From an uncultured Candidatus Melainabacteria bacterium (GTDB lineage: Bacteria; Cyanobacteriota; Vampirovibrionia; Gastranaerophilales; Gastranaerophilaceae), in contig CAKUUX010000012.1 of the NCBI GenBank assembly GCA_934693165.1, positions 1-49,934 of the forward strand: a stretch of DNA of 49,934 bases, written 5' to 3'. The position numbers and the translations under genes are program-made. This document shows positions 33,260 through 41,866 of this stretch, one piece after another (positions within the stretch are counted from its first letter, which is position 1; every line of letters begins with the position of its first letter). The notes under the pieces are model-generated. The model had not been told where the DNA came from. It saw only the letters and a list, made by a program, of their open reading frames with translations, and ran no database searches.

Positions 33260-34903
33260 TTAAGCTCCAAGTTGAACAAGTGTGTTCAGAATGTCGCAAC
33301 AAGTATTAAATACCCTTGCCGACGCTTGATAAGAACGCTGATACTTAATCATATCCGTTAATTCTTCATTTAAGTCAACACTCGTTTCACTCATTAATCT
33401 ATCTTCAATAGATTTTGAAATAGATTCTTGTGATGTACCTTGATTTTCAATACTATCTGCTTGAATACCAATTTTTGAAACACCTTTCATCAAGAATTCT
33501 TCTGGAGCTAAGTTACCTAGCTTATCACTATTTGTTGAGTTTCTTGTGTTTAAAACGTCAATCATGTTTTTGCCGTTACCAACACCTAAACGGTCTGTTT
33601 CGTCTGCTAAAGTATAAATACCAGATGTACCAATTTCTTCAAAATAATTATCTACTGTAGTACCGGCATCTCTTGTAACTTTTGCTACAGCTAATTTTGA
33701 TGAATCTGTTCTGATTGCAGTATTTACCATGATATTACCTGCAGAAATTTTTCTCGAACCATCTGAAGTTACAAAGAATGGTTCTGTTGGTGATGATAAA
33801 ATCATATTACCATTAGCATCTGTTGAAATTGCCATAGCATAAGATGTAGCATTAGCATCTGGAGTACCATCTTTATTCCAACCTTGCATTTGAATATTAT
33901 TTAAAGTTTCTGAAAAGCCTTGAGCTAAATCATCCAACAAATCAATAGCAGATTGAACAGTCAAATCGGTATCACTTCTGCCACCCATATCAAGAATAGC
34001 ACCGATACTTCCTCCGTTGAAACTGTCGTTGATATTATCTCTTACTTTGTTTCCGTCTTCATCTACTAAGCCGATTACAATTCTATCTGTATCTTCAACA
34101 TTGTTTACAGCTGTCATTGAAAATTTAGAAGACAATTTTGTATGTCTTACTAACTCATGACCATCAAGAGTAACTGTTGCAACACCATTATTATCAATTG
34201 ATGTTTGAATATCCATGTAATTTGCTAATTCAGATAAAATAGCATCTCTTTGGTCATACAAGTTGTTTGCAGCTGAATTTACAGTACCAGAACTGATAAT
34301 TCTTTTGTTAATTGTAACCAAGTCTTCTAATAGACCGTTTGCTTTATTAACATTATCAGCCAATTGAGAAGCTTCCATAGAAGCACCTGTACCATCGCCT
34401 ACTAACGTTGTTCTATAATCTTTTAAATCTTTATATTTTGAGTTCAATAAAATTGCAACATTGTTTGCTTTTTCAATGTAATCCATTCTTGATGTAGTAT
34501 CAGTTGGTTTTTGTTGCAAGTTTTGAACTGCTGTATAAAAATCATCAAAAGCTTTTGACAAACCACCATCAGATAACTCTTCAACTAATGTTGTAATGTG
34601 ATTTGAAATATCTGCTGATGTAGAAAAATATGATAAATTTGAATTATTATTTCTCAAATATTCTGTTAAATATTCATTTGCATATCTTGAAATAGAACCG
34701 ATTTGAACGCCCGCATTACGATATGCTTGAGTTTGAACATTAAGAGCTTGAGAACCACCCAATGCACGAGTAGCCAAATTAACACGTTGCTTTGTGTACC
34801 CTTCGGTATTCATGTTAGCTACGTTATTCTGTACCACATTTAATGCTAGTTGATTTACTTGCAGTGCATTCACTGCCATTGTTAATGCTGAATTGATTGA
34901 CAT
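33260..34903 (-). CDS. flgK: Flagellar hook-associated protein 1
   Basis: 547 residues, normal length. The N-terminus carries the rod/hook family block NVVQNNVANMNTEGYTKQRV, split here as ALNVVQNNVAN and TEGYTKQRV, and the C-terminal SVDLNEELTDMIKYQRSYQASARVF (core EELTDMIKYQRSYQA) is diagnostic. It forms the first hook-filament junction zone. AAAAAGGAG precedes the ATG. 56 nt separate it from flgL. FlgN, the likely chaperone, is immediately upstream. Confidence 0.96.
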   Translation of the reverse strand: MSINSALTMAVNALQVNQLALNVVQNNVANMNTEGYTKQRVNLATRALGGSQALNVQTQAYRNAGVQIGSISRYANEYLTEYLRNNNSNLSYFSTSADISNHITTLVEELSDGGLSKAFDDFYTAVQNLQQKPTDTTSRMDYIEKANNVAILLNSKYKDLKDYRTTLVGDGTGASMEASQLADNVNKANGLLEDLVTINKRIISSGTVNSAANNLYDQRDAILSELANYMDIQTSIDNNGVATVTLDGHELVRHTKLSSKFSMTAVNNVEDTDRIVIGLVDEDGNKVRDNINDSFNGGSIGAILDMGGRSDTDLTVQSAIDLLDDLAQGFSETLNNIQMQGWNKDGTPDANATSYAMAISTDANGNMILSSPTEPFFVTSDGSRKISAGNIMVNTAIRTDSSKLAVAKVTRDAGTTVDNYFEEIGTSGIYTLADETDRLGVGNGKNMIDVLNTRNSTNSDKLGNLAPEEFLMKGVSKIGIQADSIENQGTSQESISKSIEDRLMSETSVDLNEELTDMIKYQRSYQASARVFNTCCDILNTLVQLGA

Positions 34904-34915
34904 TTAAACTCCTTT

Positions 34916-35416
34916 TTAAGCGTCTTCACAAACTGAACTAATTCCCATGCTCAAACTTTGACTGTTCTTTCCGTGACAATCATATCCTGTCGATTGTGGT
35001 GTACATGCTTGAATAATAATATCAAGCACTTTATTTGACATTGTTAGTCCATGTTCTATTAGTTCCACATTTGTTTGTTCTAATAACGTAATTTTCTTTG
35101 AGACTTCATTAATCTTAACTTTAAAATCTTTAAAGAAATCAACTTTAGGGCTTCCAATTTTCTCTGCTTCCTCAATAATTTCAGAAACATTCATCTCTTC
35201 AACGCCTAATTGTTGCAAGATTCTTAATCTTTCATTGTTTAAATCGACCAATAAATCGTTTGTTTCTAAAATCAAATTATCTGTTAATTTTAGAGCCTCT
35301 GGATTTAATTTAACAAGATTTTGTTTCTTTTCTTCATATAAATCAGCCATTCTTGAATACGCTGTTAATATTTCATTAAAAACTACTTCTATTTGTCCTA
35401 AGATTTGTTCATTCAT
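34916..35416 (-). CDS. flgN: FlgN-like flagellar export chaperone
   Basis: 166 residues, almost all helical coiled coil, without signal peptide. The helix-rich layout, size and location between the FlgM-like gene and flgK identify a FlgN homologue, which escorts FlgK and FlgL to the export gate. Sequence conservation in this family is low, so the call leans on context. The last 30 residues carry three Cys (ACTPQSTGYDCHG, SSVCEDA), a feature I do not expect in FlgN. Confidence 0.85.
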   Translation of the reverse strand: MNEQILGQIEVVFNEILTAYSRMADLYEEKKQNLVKLNPEALKLTDNLILETNDLLVDLNNERLRILQQLGVEEMNVSEIIEEAEKIGSPKVDFFKDFKVKINEVSKKITLLEQTNVELIEHGLTMSNKVLDIIIQACTPQSTGYDCHGKNSQSLSMGISSVCEDA

Positions 35417-35434
35417 TTTAAACTTATCCTCTTA

Positions 35435-35716
35435 TTATAATGTGTAATCTGCAATTACGCTTCTGCCATATTTTAAACCATATTTGATATCATCTACAGT
35501 TAAATCATTTGTGCCTACGCATTTTGCAAATTCTTTAATTTCAGAGATATTTTTGTTTACCAACAAGTCTTGTGTGTCTTTTAAATCAATACCATTTGAA
35601 GTTCTATCTTCAATTTGCATTGTTTCTCTTAAAGGTTTTTGAGCTACGCTAAATGCTTTTGTTGCATTTAACATGCTTATTGGATTTGTTACCCCTGAAT
35701 TTATTCCTAATACCAT
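35435..35716 (-). CDS. flgM: FlgM-like anti-sigma-28 factor
   Basis: 93 residues. The C-terminal part ISEIKEFAKCVGTNDLTVDDIKYGLKYGRSVIADYTL (core VDDIKYGLKYGRSVIADYTL) fits the sigma-28 binding helices of FlgM, which typically end xGxYxVDxxxIAxxL. The N-terminal half is poorly conserved, as in the family, which is intrinsically disordered. It would hold FliA (15194-16015) inactive until export through the finished hook. AAGGTAAGG precedes the start. Position just before flgN/flgK supports the call. Confidence 0.75.
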   Translation of the reverse strand: MVLGINSGVTNPISMLNATKAFSVAQKPLRETMQIEDRTSNGIDLKDTQDLLVNKNISEIKEFAKCVGTNDLTVDDIKYGLKYGRSVIADYTL

Positions 35717-35788
35717 TTTTAAATTTTCCTTACCTTACCAATTCATTTTTAAAATTTAATTAATTAATTTACTCACTTAGATTATTTT

Positions 35789-36115
35789 TTAATTTACGTA
35801 TCTTTCCATTTGTTGATAAATTTGTTTTGCAAATCCGAAAGACGTATGTTCGTTGCTTGCTAAATTTCTACCTACTTCTTGGAAAACAAAGCTTTTAAAA
35901 GTGTTTTCATATTTTGAATCAGCTCCGAAGATACCACCTTCTTTATCAACTGTTTTGTCCATTAAGCTAATCATTTTTGTTATGAACATAGATTCAAATT
36001 CGTTTGCAACCTTTTTTAATTGAGCTTTTTTGTCGCCTGAGCCCTTAATACTATTAAAAATTTGAGCATCGTTATTTACAACATTTGTCGCATAATTTGT
36101 TTGTATGTAATCCAT
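35789..36115 (-). CDS. flgJ: FlgJ-type rod-binding protein (rod domain only)
   Basis: 108 residues, only the N-terminal rod-binding domain of FlgJ: LKKVANEFESMFITKMISLMDKTV followed by GIFGADSKYENTFKSFVFQEVG; cores are NEFESMFITKMI and YENTFKSFVFQEV. The peptidoglycan-cutting domain that proteobacterial FlgJ carries is missing; a separate lytic transglycosylase at 40256-40846 heads the operon. It caps the growing rod in the periplasm. Confidence 0.9.
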   Translation of the reverse strand: MDYIQTNYATNVVNNDAQIFNSIKGSGDKKAQLKKVANEFESMFITKMISLMDKTVDKEGGIFGADSKYENTFKSFVFQEVGRNLASNEHTSFGFAKQIYQQMERYVN

Positions 36116-36126
36116 TTTATTTTCCC

Positions 36127-37230
36127 TTAGATAACCACTAAATCTGCTTGCAAACTACCTGATTTTTTCAAGGCTTGTAAGATTGAAATCAAATCAATTG
36201 GAGCAACACCGATTGAGTTTAAAGCTTTTACTAAATCATTCAAGTTGCTGTTTGCAGGCATTTCTACAACTCTACCCATCATTTTTTCAACATTTACCCC
36301 TTCATTTGTAAATCCAACTGTTTCACCATTACTAAATGGATTTGGTTGAGATACTGAAGTTTCTGTTGAAACTGTTACTGTAATATTTCCGTGAGCAACA
36401 GCTGCAGGAAGTAATTTTACATCTGCACCGATTACCACAGTTCCTGTTCTTTCATTTACAACTACTCTAGCTTTTTCCATTGTTGGTTTAACTTCCAAGT
36501 TTTCAATAATTGATAAGAAACCAACTCTGTTATTTCTGAAATTTGCAGGAATAGTAACTTCTACTGAGCTACCGTCAATTGCTTTTGCAGGAGCAACCAA
36601 GTTGCTGATTGTTTGAGCAATTCTTGCTACCATTGTGTAATCTGCTTTATCAATTGATAAAATAATTGAGTTTTCGCCACCAATTGTTGTATCAATATCA
36701 CGTTCCATAATAGCACCATCTGGAATTCTACCTGTACTTGTGATTGAAGTTCTTCTTTGAGCGCCACCTTGAGTTGATGCATTTACACCACCAACTGAAA
36801 CAGGACCTTGTGCTACTGCTACAGCTTCACCATTTGGAGCTTTTAAAATTGTTTGAACCAAAACACCACCTTCTAAGCTCTTAGCATCAGCCATTGTTGA
36901 TACTGTAACGTCGATTTTGTCACCATTTTTTGCAAATGGAGGAACTGTTGCTGTTACGATTACGGCTGCTGTTGCACCTTTTTGAATGTAGTTTTCTTGT
37001 TCAATTACTGTACCCAAGTTCATTAATAACATTTTGTTTGTAATTTGTGTAGAACGAGAGTTGTCACCAGTCCCAGGCAAACCTACTACAACACCATAAC
37101 CTACTAATTGGTTTTCACGAACACCTTTAACGTGTGTGATATCAACTATTCTTACTGTTGCTGCATAAGCGCTTACTGGCATAAACGCTGTCATTATTAT
37201 TGTTAAAATTAAACCTATTAACTTTTTCAT
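36127..37230 (-). CDS. flgI: Flagellar P-ring protein
   Basis: 367 residues with a Sec signal peptide ending near SAYA at residue 23. RIVDITHVKGVRENQLVGYGVVVGLPGTGDNSRS (core QLVGYGVVVGLPGTGD) is the FlgI signature; GPVSVGG and MEKARVVVNERTGTVVIG follow. It forms the peptidoglycan-level bushing around the rod, which shows that this organism has a periplasm and outer membrane. 11 nt upstream of flgJ. Confidence 0.97.
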   Translation of the reverse strand: MKKLIGLILTIIMTAFMPVSAYAATVRIVDITHVKGVRENQLVGYGVVVGLPGTGDNSRSTQITNKMLLMNLGTVIEQENYIQKGATAAVIVTATVPPFAKNGDKIDVTVSTMADAKSLEGGVLVQTILKAPNGEAVAVAQGPVSVGGVNASTQGGAQRRTSITSTGRIPDGAIMERDIDTTIGGENSIILSIDKADYTMVARIAQTISNLVAPAKAIDGSSVEVTIPANFRNNRVGFLSIIENLEVKPTMEKARVVVNERTGTVVIGADVKLLPAAVAHGNITVTVSTETSVSQPNPFSNGETVGFTNEGVNVEKMMGRVVEMPANSNLNDLVKALNSIGVAPIDLISILQALKKSGSLQADLVVI

Positions 37231-37268
37231 TCTTTTACTTACCTTTTCCCTAAATTAATTTCTCGTTA

Positions 37269-37883
37269 CTAGAACAAGTATCTAATAAATCTGTTAACAA
37301 TACCTTCGTTTTGACCTCTTGAGATTGCACCTCTACCTGACAATCCGAATTGCAAGTTAGCAACTTTGTCTGAATCAATTTGACCAGAGTCATTAATCCA
37401 TCTTGGATCAACTACACCTGATACGATTAAATCAACTCTTTCATTACCACTAACAATTGATTTTTTACCTTGTACAACTAAGTTACCGTTTGCTTGTACT
37501 TGCACAACTTGAGCTGTAATTGTGTTTGAATAAGTCATATTTCTTGACTGATTTGCAGAACTTTCAACTGTGTTTGAACCACCATAATTTCCTGCATCTT
37601 TTAAGAAATTAAGGTGAAATGCATCCTTCAAGAAAGTTGTAAAATTATCAACTGTTTCAGATGTTTTACCAGTTGCGAAAGATAAATTGTCTGAACTTGA
37701 AATTGTTTCGCTAATTACAATAGAAATAGTATCTCCAATTGATGTAGCTCTAACGCCTGCATATAATGATTTTGGAGAAGCTGTATAACCTTGTTGAGCA
37801 GTTAGTCTGAATAAGCTTTCAGCGTTAACTGTCATTGCTGTCATTGTTAATATTAATAAACTTAAAAATACTTTTCTTACCAT
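37269..37883 (-). CDS. flgH: Flagellar L-ring protein, lacking a lipobox
   Basis: 204 residues. The conserved core includes SLYAGVRATSIGDTISIVISET, VVQVQANGNLVVQGKKSI (core VQANGNLVVQGKK), ISGVVDPRWI and GRGAISRGQ. FlgH is normally an outer-membrane lipoprotein with an N-terminal acylated Cys. Here the signal peptide (MVRKVFLSLLILTMTAMTVNA) is split by type I cleavage, and there is no Cys anywhere in the protein, so it cannot be lipidated. Quoted peptide cores: VFLSLLILTM and MTVNAESLF. It lies 38 nt before flgI. Confidence 0.93.
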   Translation of the reverse strand: MVRKVFLSLLILTMTAMTVNAESLFRLTAQQGYTASPKSLYAGVRATSIGDTISIVISETISSSDNLSFATGKTSETVDNFTTFLKDAFHLNFLKDAGNYGGSNTVESSANQSRNMTYSNTITAQVVQVQANGNLVVQGKKSIVSGNERVDLIVSGVVDPRWINDSGQIDSDKVANLQFGLSGRGAISRGQNEGIVNRFIRYLF

Positions 37884-37902
37884 TCCTACCTACTTATAAT
37901 TT

Positions 37903-38610
37903 TTATATTGTTACCAAAACTCTGTTTGGTGCTATAACTTTGCCTCTATAAACTCTTTGATATTTCGGGCTTTTTAGCATTACATAATCACCGACATTAC
38001 CCTCACCTTGAGCTATCGCTGTTATTGAAATTGTAACCCCACTTGATTTGAATAATGCTACAATTTCTTGATTTCTTGCAACATCTGGTCTTGCTGCTAA
38101 AAATCTTTTATCAATTATTTCGCCTTCTTTATACATTTTTTTTGAAATAACATCTCTCTTTAAATAACTATTTGTAATGACGTTTGATAACAAGTTTGAA
38201 ACTTCTTTTCTTTGAACAACTGTATTGCAAGCTGTAATTGCAGAATCTCTATTAATATCTGTACTTGCTACTAAAACATTTTTATAAGCTTTAACTTCTA
38301 CAGGAAGCATTACAAATCTATCTAATTTACCATTTACAAAGATTTCAACCTTTTTCACATCTCTTGGCATAAATTTATCATTGTTTGAAGAAATTCTGTA
38401 AGAAACTGCGCCGTCTTTAACATTTATAGTTGAAAAAGGTACTTGCAAAATTTTTACTGATAAATCAGCATCTGTATAATTTTTGTAAGTTTTGATAACT
38501 TGTTTTGAAACTTCGTTTTCAAGTTGTTTTGCAGACAAAGTTTGAGCTTCTGCTTGAAGAGAAGTCATCATAACTATTATTAATGCTATTAAACTTAAAA
38601 CTTTTTTCAC
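37903..38610 (-). CDS. flgA: Flagellar P-ring assembly chaperone
   Basis: 235 residues, starting with GTG. A Sec signal peptide ends near AEA (about residue 22). The C-terminal SAF domain (KRDVISKKMYKEGEIID, ...IVALFKSSGVTISITAIAQGEGNVGDYVMLKSP; core AIAQGEGNVGDYV) is typical of FlgA, which helps FlgI assemble in the periplasm. TAAGGTAAG lies just upstream of the GTG. Between flgG and flgH. Confidence 0.92.
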   Translation of the reverse strand: MKKVLSLIALIIVMMTSLQAEAQTLSAKQLENEVSKQVIKTYKNYTDADLSVKILQVPFSTINVKDGAVSYRISSNNDKFMPRDVKKVEIFVNGKLDRFVMLPVEVKAYKNVLVASTDINRDSAITACNTVVQRKEVSNLLSNVITNSYLKRDVISKKMYKEGEIIDKRFLAARPDVARNQEIVALFKSSGVTISITAIAQGEGNVGDYVMLKSPKYQRVYRGKVIAPNRVLVTI

Positions 38611-38632
38611 TTACCTTACCTACTTAAATTAC

Positions 38633-39418
38633 CTATGATAAATTATTTGTTAATTTCAAAATTTCACTTGAAGAGTTAATTATCTTTGAGTTAGATTCAA
38701 ATGCTCTTTCTGCTTTAATCAAACCGATAAGTTCATCTACAATCTGAACGTTTGAGCCTTCTAAGAACCCTTGAACAATTTGCCCCATACCGTTTTGCCC
38801 TGGAGTATCTTGAATTGGGTTACCTGATGCTTGAGTTTCTACATACAAGTTGTGACCGATTGATAATAAACCTGATGGGTTTTGGAATTTTACTAATTGC
38901 AATTGACCTACGATTGTTTGTGTTGTTTCACCACCCAATTTTACAGATACGTTACCGTCTTGTGTGATTGTAATTTCTGAGCAATCTCTTGGAATTGTCA
39001 TTGCTGGTTGAATTAGTAAACCGTCATTTGTACATAACTGACCCATTGCATCAACTTGTAAACAACCATCTCTTGTATAAGCTAAAGTACCATCTTCTTT
39101 CATTACTTGTAAGAAACCTTCACCTTCGATTTCAATATCAAGATTTCTACCAGTTGAAATAGCAATACCTTGAGTAAAGATACGAGTTGTAGCAGCTGTT
39201 TTAACCCCTAAACCGATTTCAATACCAACTGGTTGATAAGTACCTTGGTTCATCAATGCCCCTGGTGTTCGTGTAGCTTGTGACAACAAGTCTTGGAATT
39301 CGATACGAACTTTTTTGAAACCTGTTGTATTTACGTTAGCAACATTGTTTGAAATTACATCTAAGTAATTTTGTTGTGCTATCATACCTGTTGCTGCTGT
39401 TGTTAATGATCTTAACAT
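38633..39418 (-). CDS. flgG: Flagellar distal rod protein
   Basis: 261 residues, the standard FlgG length. N-terminus MLRSLTTAATGMIAQQNYLDVISNNVANVNTTGFKK (core VISNNVANVNTTGFKK) and C-terminus VDELIGLIKAERAFESNSKII define the rod/hook family and FlgG within it. It builds the distal rod that passes through the P and L rings. Exported by the flagellar system without a Sec signal. Paired with flgF upstream. Confidence 0.97.
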   Translation of the reverse strand: MLRSLTTAATGMIAQQNYLDVISNNVANVNTTGFKKVRIEFQDLLSQATRTPGALMNQGTYQPVGIEIGLGVKTAATTRIFTQGIAISTGRNLDIEIEGEGFLQVMKEDGTLAYTRDGCLQVDAMGQLCTNDGLLIQPAMTIPRDCSEITITQDGNVSVKLGGETTQTIVGQLQLVKFQNPSGLLSIGHNLYVETQASGNPIQDTPGQNGMGQIVQGFLEGSNVQIVDELIGLIKAERAFESNSKIINSSSEILKLTNNLS

Positions 39419-39438
39419 TTATTTCTTTTCCTTACCTT

Positions 39439-40254
39439 CTAAACTTTAATTCTACCTACCGATAATGCTGCTGATAATAACTGATTGTTTGTCTTAACTA
39501 TCTTTGATAAAGATTCGTAATTTCTTGATGTGTTTATTGTGTTCAGCATTTCTCGAATTACGTTTGCATTTGATGCTTCTAAGTGACCTTGAACAATTGT
39601 GAACTTTTCTGCTGGTATTGGTGGATTACTTTCCATATCTTTTGATACAAACTTTGAACCACCTACATTGAATAATTTTTCTTTATCTTCAAAGTCATAT
39701 ATTGCAACTCTTTGCTCAATTGGCGTTTTACCGTATCTACCGTTGATTTCAATTTGACCCTTTTCATTTACTGTGAATTGGTTGTTGTTGTTCATATCCA
39801 ATTCTGAAATATCAATTTTTATTGGTCTATTATTCTGGTCTAACAGGTATTCACCCTCTTTTGTCATAATAAATTTACTTCTGTCTAAAGTGAAAGAACC
39901 ATTTCTTGTATATGAGATTTCTCCTGATTTGTTATCTCTTACCTTGAAAAAACCATCTCCCTCTAATGCCAAGTCAAATGGATTATCTGTTCTCATCAAT
40001 GTACCTTGAGAAAAATCATAAGTTAATTTTTGAACTTCACTTCCTACTGATAAATTACCTAGATTTCTTGTTTCACCGTCTAAAAGAGTTCCTTTGTTTT
40101 CGTAAATATTACTATCCATAATATTTTTAAAAGTTAAAGCTGTTCTTTTGTAACCAGTTGTATTAACGTTTGCAAGGTTGTTTGCAATATTATCGTGCTG
40201 TTCAATTAATGAAAGCATACCGTTTGCAGCTGACTCAAGTCCTCTAAGTATCAT
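39439..40254 (-). CDS. flgF: Flagellar proximal rod protein (FlgF/FlgG family)
   Basis: 271 residues. N-terminus with HDNIANNLANVNTTGYKR and C-terminus ANVIREMLNTINTSRNYESLSKIV (core REMLNTINTSRNYES) place it in the rod family; position before flgG argues for FlgF. A Firmicutes-like FlhO/FlhP naming is possible. It has the strongest ribosome site of the operon (AAAGGAGGGG, about 7 nt before the ATG), and starts 1 nt after the transglycosylase gene. Confidence 0.92.
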   Translation of the reverse strand: MILRGLESAANGMLSLIEQHDNIANNLANVNTTGYKRTALTFKNIMDSNIYENKGTLLDGETRNLGNLSVGSEVQKLTYDFSQGTLMRTDNPFDLALEGDGFFKVRDNKSGEISYTRNGSFTLDRSKFIMTKEGEYLLDQNNRPIKIDISELDMNNNNQFTVNEKGQIEINGRYGKTPIEQRVAIYDFEDKEKLFNVGGSKFVSKDMESNPPIPAEKFTIVQGHLEASNANVIREMLNTINTSRNYESLSKIVKTNNQLLSAALSVGRIKV

Positions 40255-40255
40255 C

Positions 40256-40846
40256 TTAAGCCCCTCCTTTGAATTTGTCGTAACTCTTCATAATGCTTTT
40301 AACATAGTTCTGTGTTTCTGCATAAGGAGGAATTCCTTTGTATTTTTTTACAGCATTAGGGCCAGCATTATATGCAGCAAGCGCTAATTCTTTGTTATTA
40401 TCAAATCTGTCTAACAATCCTTTCAAATATTTAGTTCCACCATAAATATTTTGTTCCGCATCATAAGCATTTGTAACGCCTAAGCCCTTAGCTGTAGAAG
40501 GCATCAATTGCATTAAGCCCATTGCACCACATTTAGATGTAGCTTTTGGATTAAACCCTGACTCTTGACGAACTACTGCTTTTACAAAATCTGCATCTAA
40601 GCCGTTTTTCGCTGAGTATTCTTCAATCAAACTGTCGATTTCTGCTCTTGACGCATTTGCATTTGTAGATGTAGGACATTTGCTGTTGTCCTTCTCTAAT
40701 TGAACAGTTTTGTCAAGGATTTTTTGAAAATCTTGTTGTGCAGTAGGCATTGCTGATTGAGAGCGTGCCAACAAAGATTGAAAACTTTGTTCAATTTCGC
40801 ACATTCTATGCAAGGTTATTTCTAATCCTGAAATGGCTCCTGTCAT
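40256..40846 (-). CDS. Lytic transglycosylase (SLT family) of the flagellar operon
   Basis: 196 residues. Residues 68-190 form an SLT/goose-lysozyme-like domain with catalytic Glu in VRQESGFNP (E95), GAMGLMQLMPSTA, and ALAAYNAGPNAVKKY. The first 65 residues are helical and lack any Sec signal, so export is probably by the flagellar system, as for FlgJ. It opens the peptidoglycan for the rod and replaces the missing enzymatic domain of FlgJ. First gene of the flgFGAHIJMNKL run. The ribosome site (GTTGGGGC) is weak. Confidence 0.93.
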   Translation of the reverse strand: MTGAISGLEITLHRMCEIEQSFQSLLARSQSAMPTAQQDFQKILDKTVQLEKDNSKCPTSTNANASRAEIDSLIEEYSAKNGLDADFVKAVVRQESGFNPKATSKCGAMGLMQLMPSTAKGLGVTNAYDAEQNIYGGTKYLKGLLDRFDNNKELALAAYNAGPNAVKKYKGIPPYAETQNYVKSIMKSYDKFKGGA

Positions 40847-40918
40847 TTTTGCCCCAACGTCTTTTTTTTCTTTATATTACTTACCACATATAATATACTT
40901 TATTTAGAGTACATGAAC

Positions 40919-40966
40919 ATCAACCCAAAGGTTGATTTTTTGCATAACAAAATACACCTTTGGGTT
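40919..40966. repeat. Two overlapping, mutually exclusive hairpins before the flagellar operon
   Basis: ATCAACC (40919-40925) pairs with GGTTGAT (40930-40936) and is followed on the plus strand by a T run. Alternatively AACCCAAAGG (40922-40931) pairs with CCTTTGGGTT (40957-40966). The two share bases and cannot form together. On the minus strand it lies between the gene ending at 41022 and the flagellar operon start at 40846. It may terminate the upstream gene or act in the operon leader. Confidence 0.45.
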
Positions 40967-41021
40967 AACATGGGGGCTTATTTCTTATTATATTTGATTT
41001 TTAGCTATATTTTCTCTCTAA

Positions 41022-41657
41022 TTATCCTTGTATTGAAAATGATTTTGGTTTTATATCATTTGAAATTTGACTGTGGATTGTATTTGCTTTGTTAATATAT
41101 GTAGTCAATCTTTCGTATCTATCTTTTCCACCTTTTACTGGGGCTTGCATACTTATTAACTCGTCTACACTTCTGTTTATGCTTGATAATTTATCTAAAG
41201 ATAATTTCAAATCATAAATCATTTTGAATTTCTTCGATATTTTTGACAAGAAGTATTTCAACATAAAATCTCCTATTTTATTTTTATTTGATTTTTTTCG
41301 TTTAAAAATTGCGCTTATTATCGCAATAACTTTTGACGAAAAATCTAATTGCGTGTATTTAAACATTAGGACTTTTAATTGACGCTCAATTCTCAATTTT
41401 TTACGTTTTAAAACTTTTATATTTTCTTCATCTTCTATAGAAATAGCGCCGTCTAATTCTTTTGTAATAATCGCTAAATCGTCTTCTAGCATACTAATTT
41501 GATATTCTAATCTAAGAGCACTGTTATCCAAATCCAAATAAGCTCTGTCTTCTAAAATAGCAGAATCATAATTGTCAATCTTATGTGGACTTGTAATAAA
41601 CTTGTATCTAGCTTCTTTTTCAGAAGCTAACAAATCTTTTTTCCCCGTGTTCTCCAT
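41022..41657 (-). CDS. Hypothetical coiled-coil protein with a central hydrophobic stretch
   Basis: 211 residues, unrecognised. A long coiled coil covers about 45-95 (LRLEYQISMLEDDLAIITKEL, KVLKRKKLRIERQLKVLM). A short hydrophobic segment (VIAIISAIF, about 108-117) is followed by a very basic loop KRKKSNKNK, then helices. It may be membrane-associated. It is just upstream of the flagellar operon on the same strand, 175 nt away, so a motility link is possible but unproven. The stop is close to the hairpins at 40919-40966. Confidence 0.65.
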   Translation of the reverse strand: MENTGKKDLLASEKEARYKFITSPHKIDNYDSAILEDRAYLDLDNSALRLEYQISMLEDDLAIITKELDGAISIEDEENIKVLKRKKLRIERQLKVLMFKYTQLDFSSKVIAIISAIFKRKKSNKNKIGDFMLKYFLSKISKKFKMIYDLKLSLDKLSSINRSVDELISMQAPVKGGKDRYERLTTYINKANTIHSQISNDIKPKSFSIQG

Positions 41658-41743
41658 ACTTATAATTTACAGGATTTTTTGAAAAAAAATACATCTATTC
41701 GGATGAGATAAATAAAATGAATTTAATATAATAAAGAATAGAA

Positions 41744-41845
41744 GAAAGGAAAGGCGCTCAAACCTCGCCACATTTCTGTGTAGCAGAAATAGGGGAGAAG
41801 AAATAAAATATCGTGCTTATGCTCGCTTGGGCGAGGGAAACAAAA
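41744..41845. other. GC-rich structured non-coding element
   Basis: In the 280-bp gap between two minus-strand genes lies a stretch of raised GC with nested inverted repeats: ATTTCTG/CAGAAAT (41772-41790), CTCGC/GCGAG (41822-41835), and an outer pair CCTCGCC (41763-41769) with GGCGAGG (41830-41836). No reading frame of note crosses it. A plus-strand TATAAT lies near 41729 and a terminator follows at 41867-41900, so a plus-strand small RNA of about 160 nt is possible. A dispersed repeat is equally likely. Shares GTGGCGAG with the hairpin at 2167-2201. Confidence 0.4.
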
Positions 41846-41866
41846 AATCATGTCATCATAAAAGAT

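Noticed and set aside
40913..41095. 60-codon plus-strand frame
   Set aside because: It crosses the hairpins and then runs antisense to the gene at 41022-41657, with no ribosome site.
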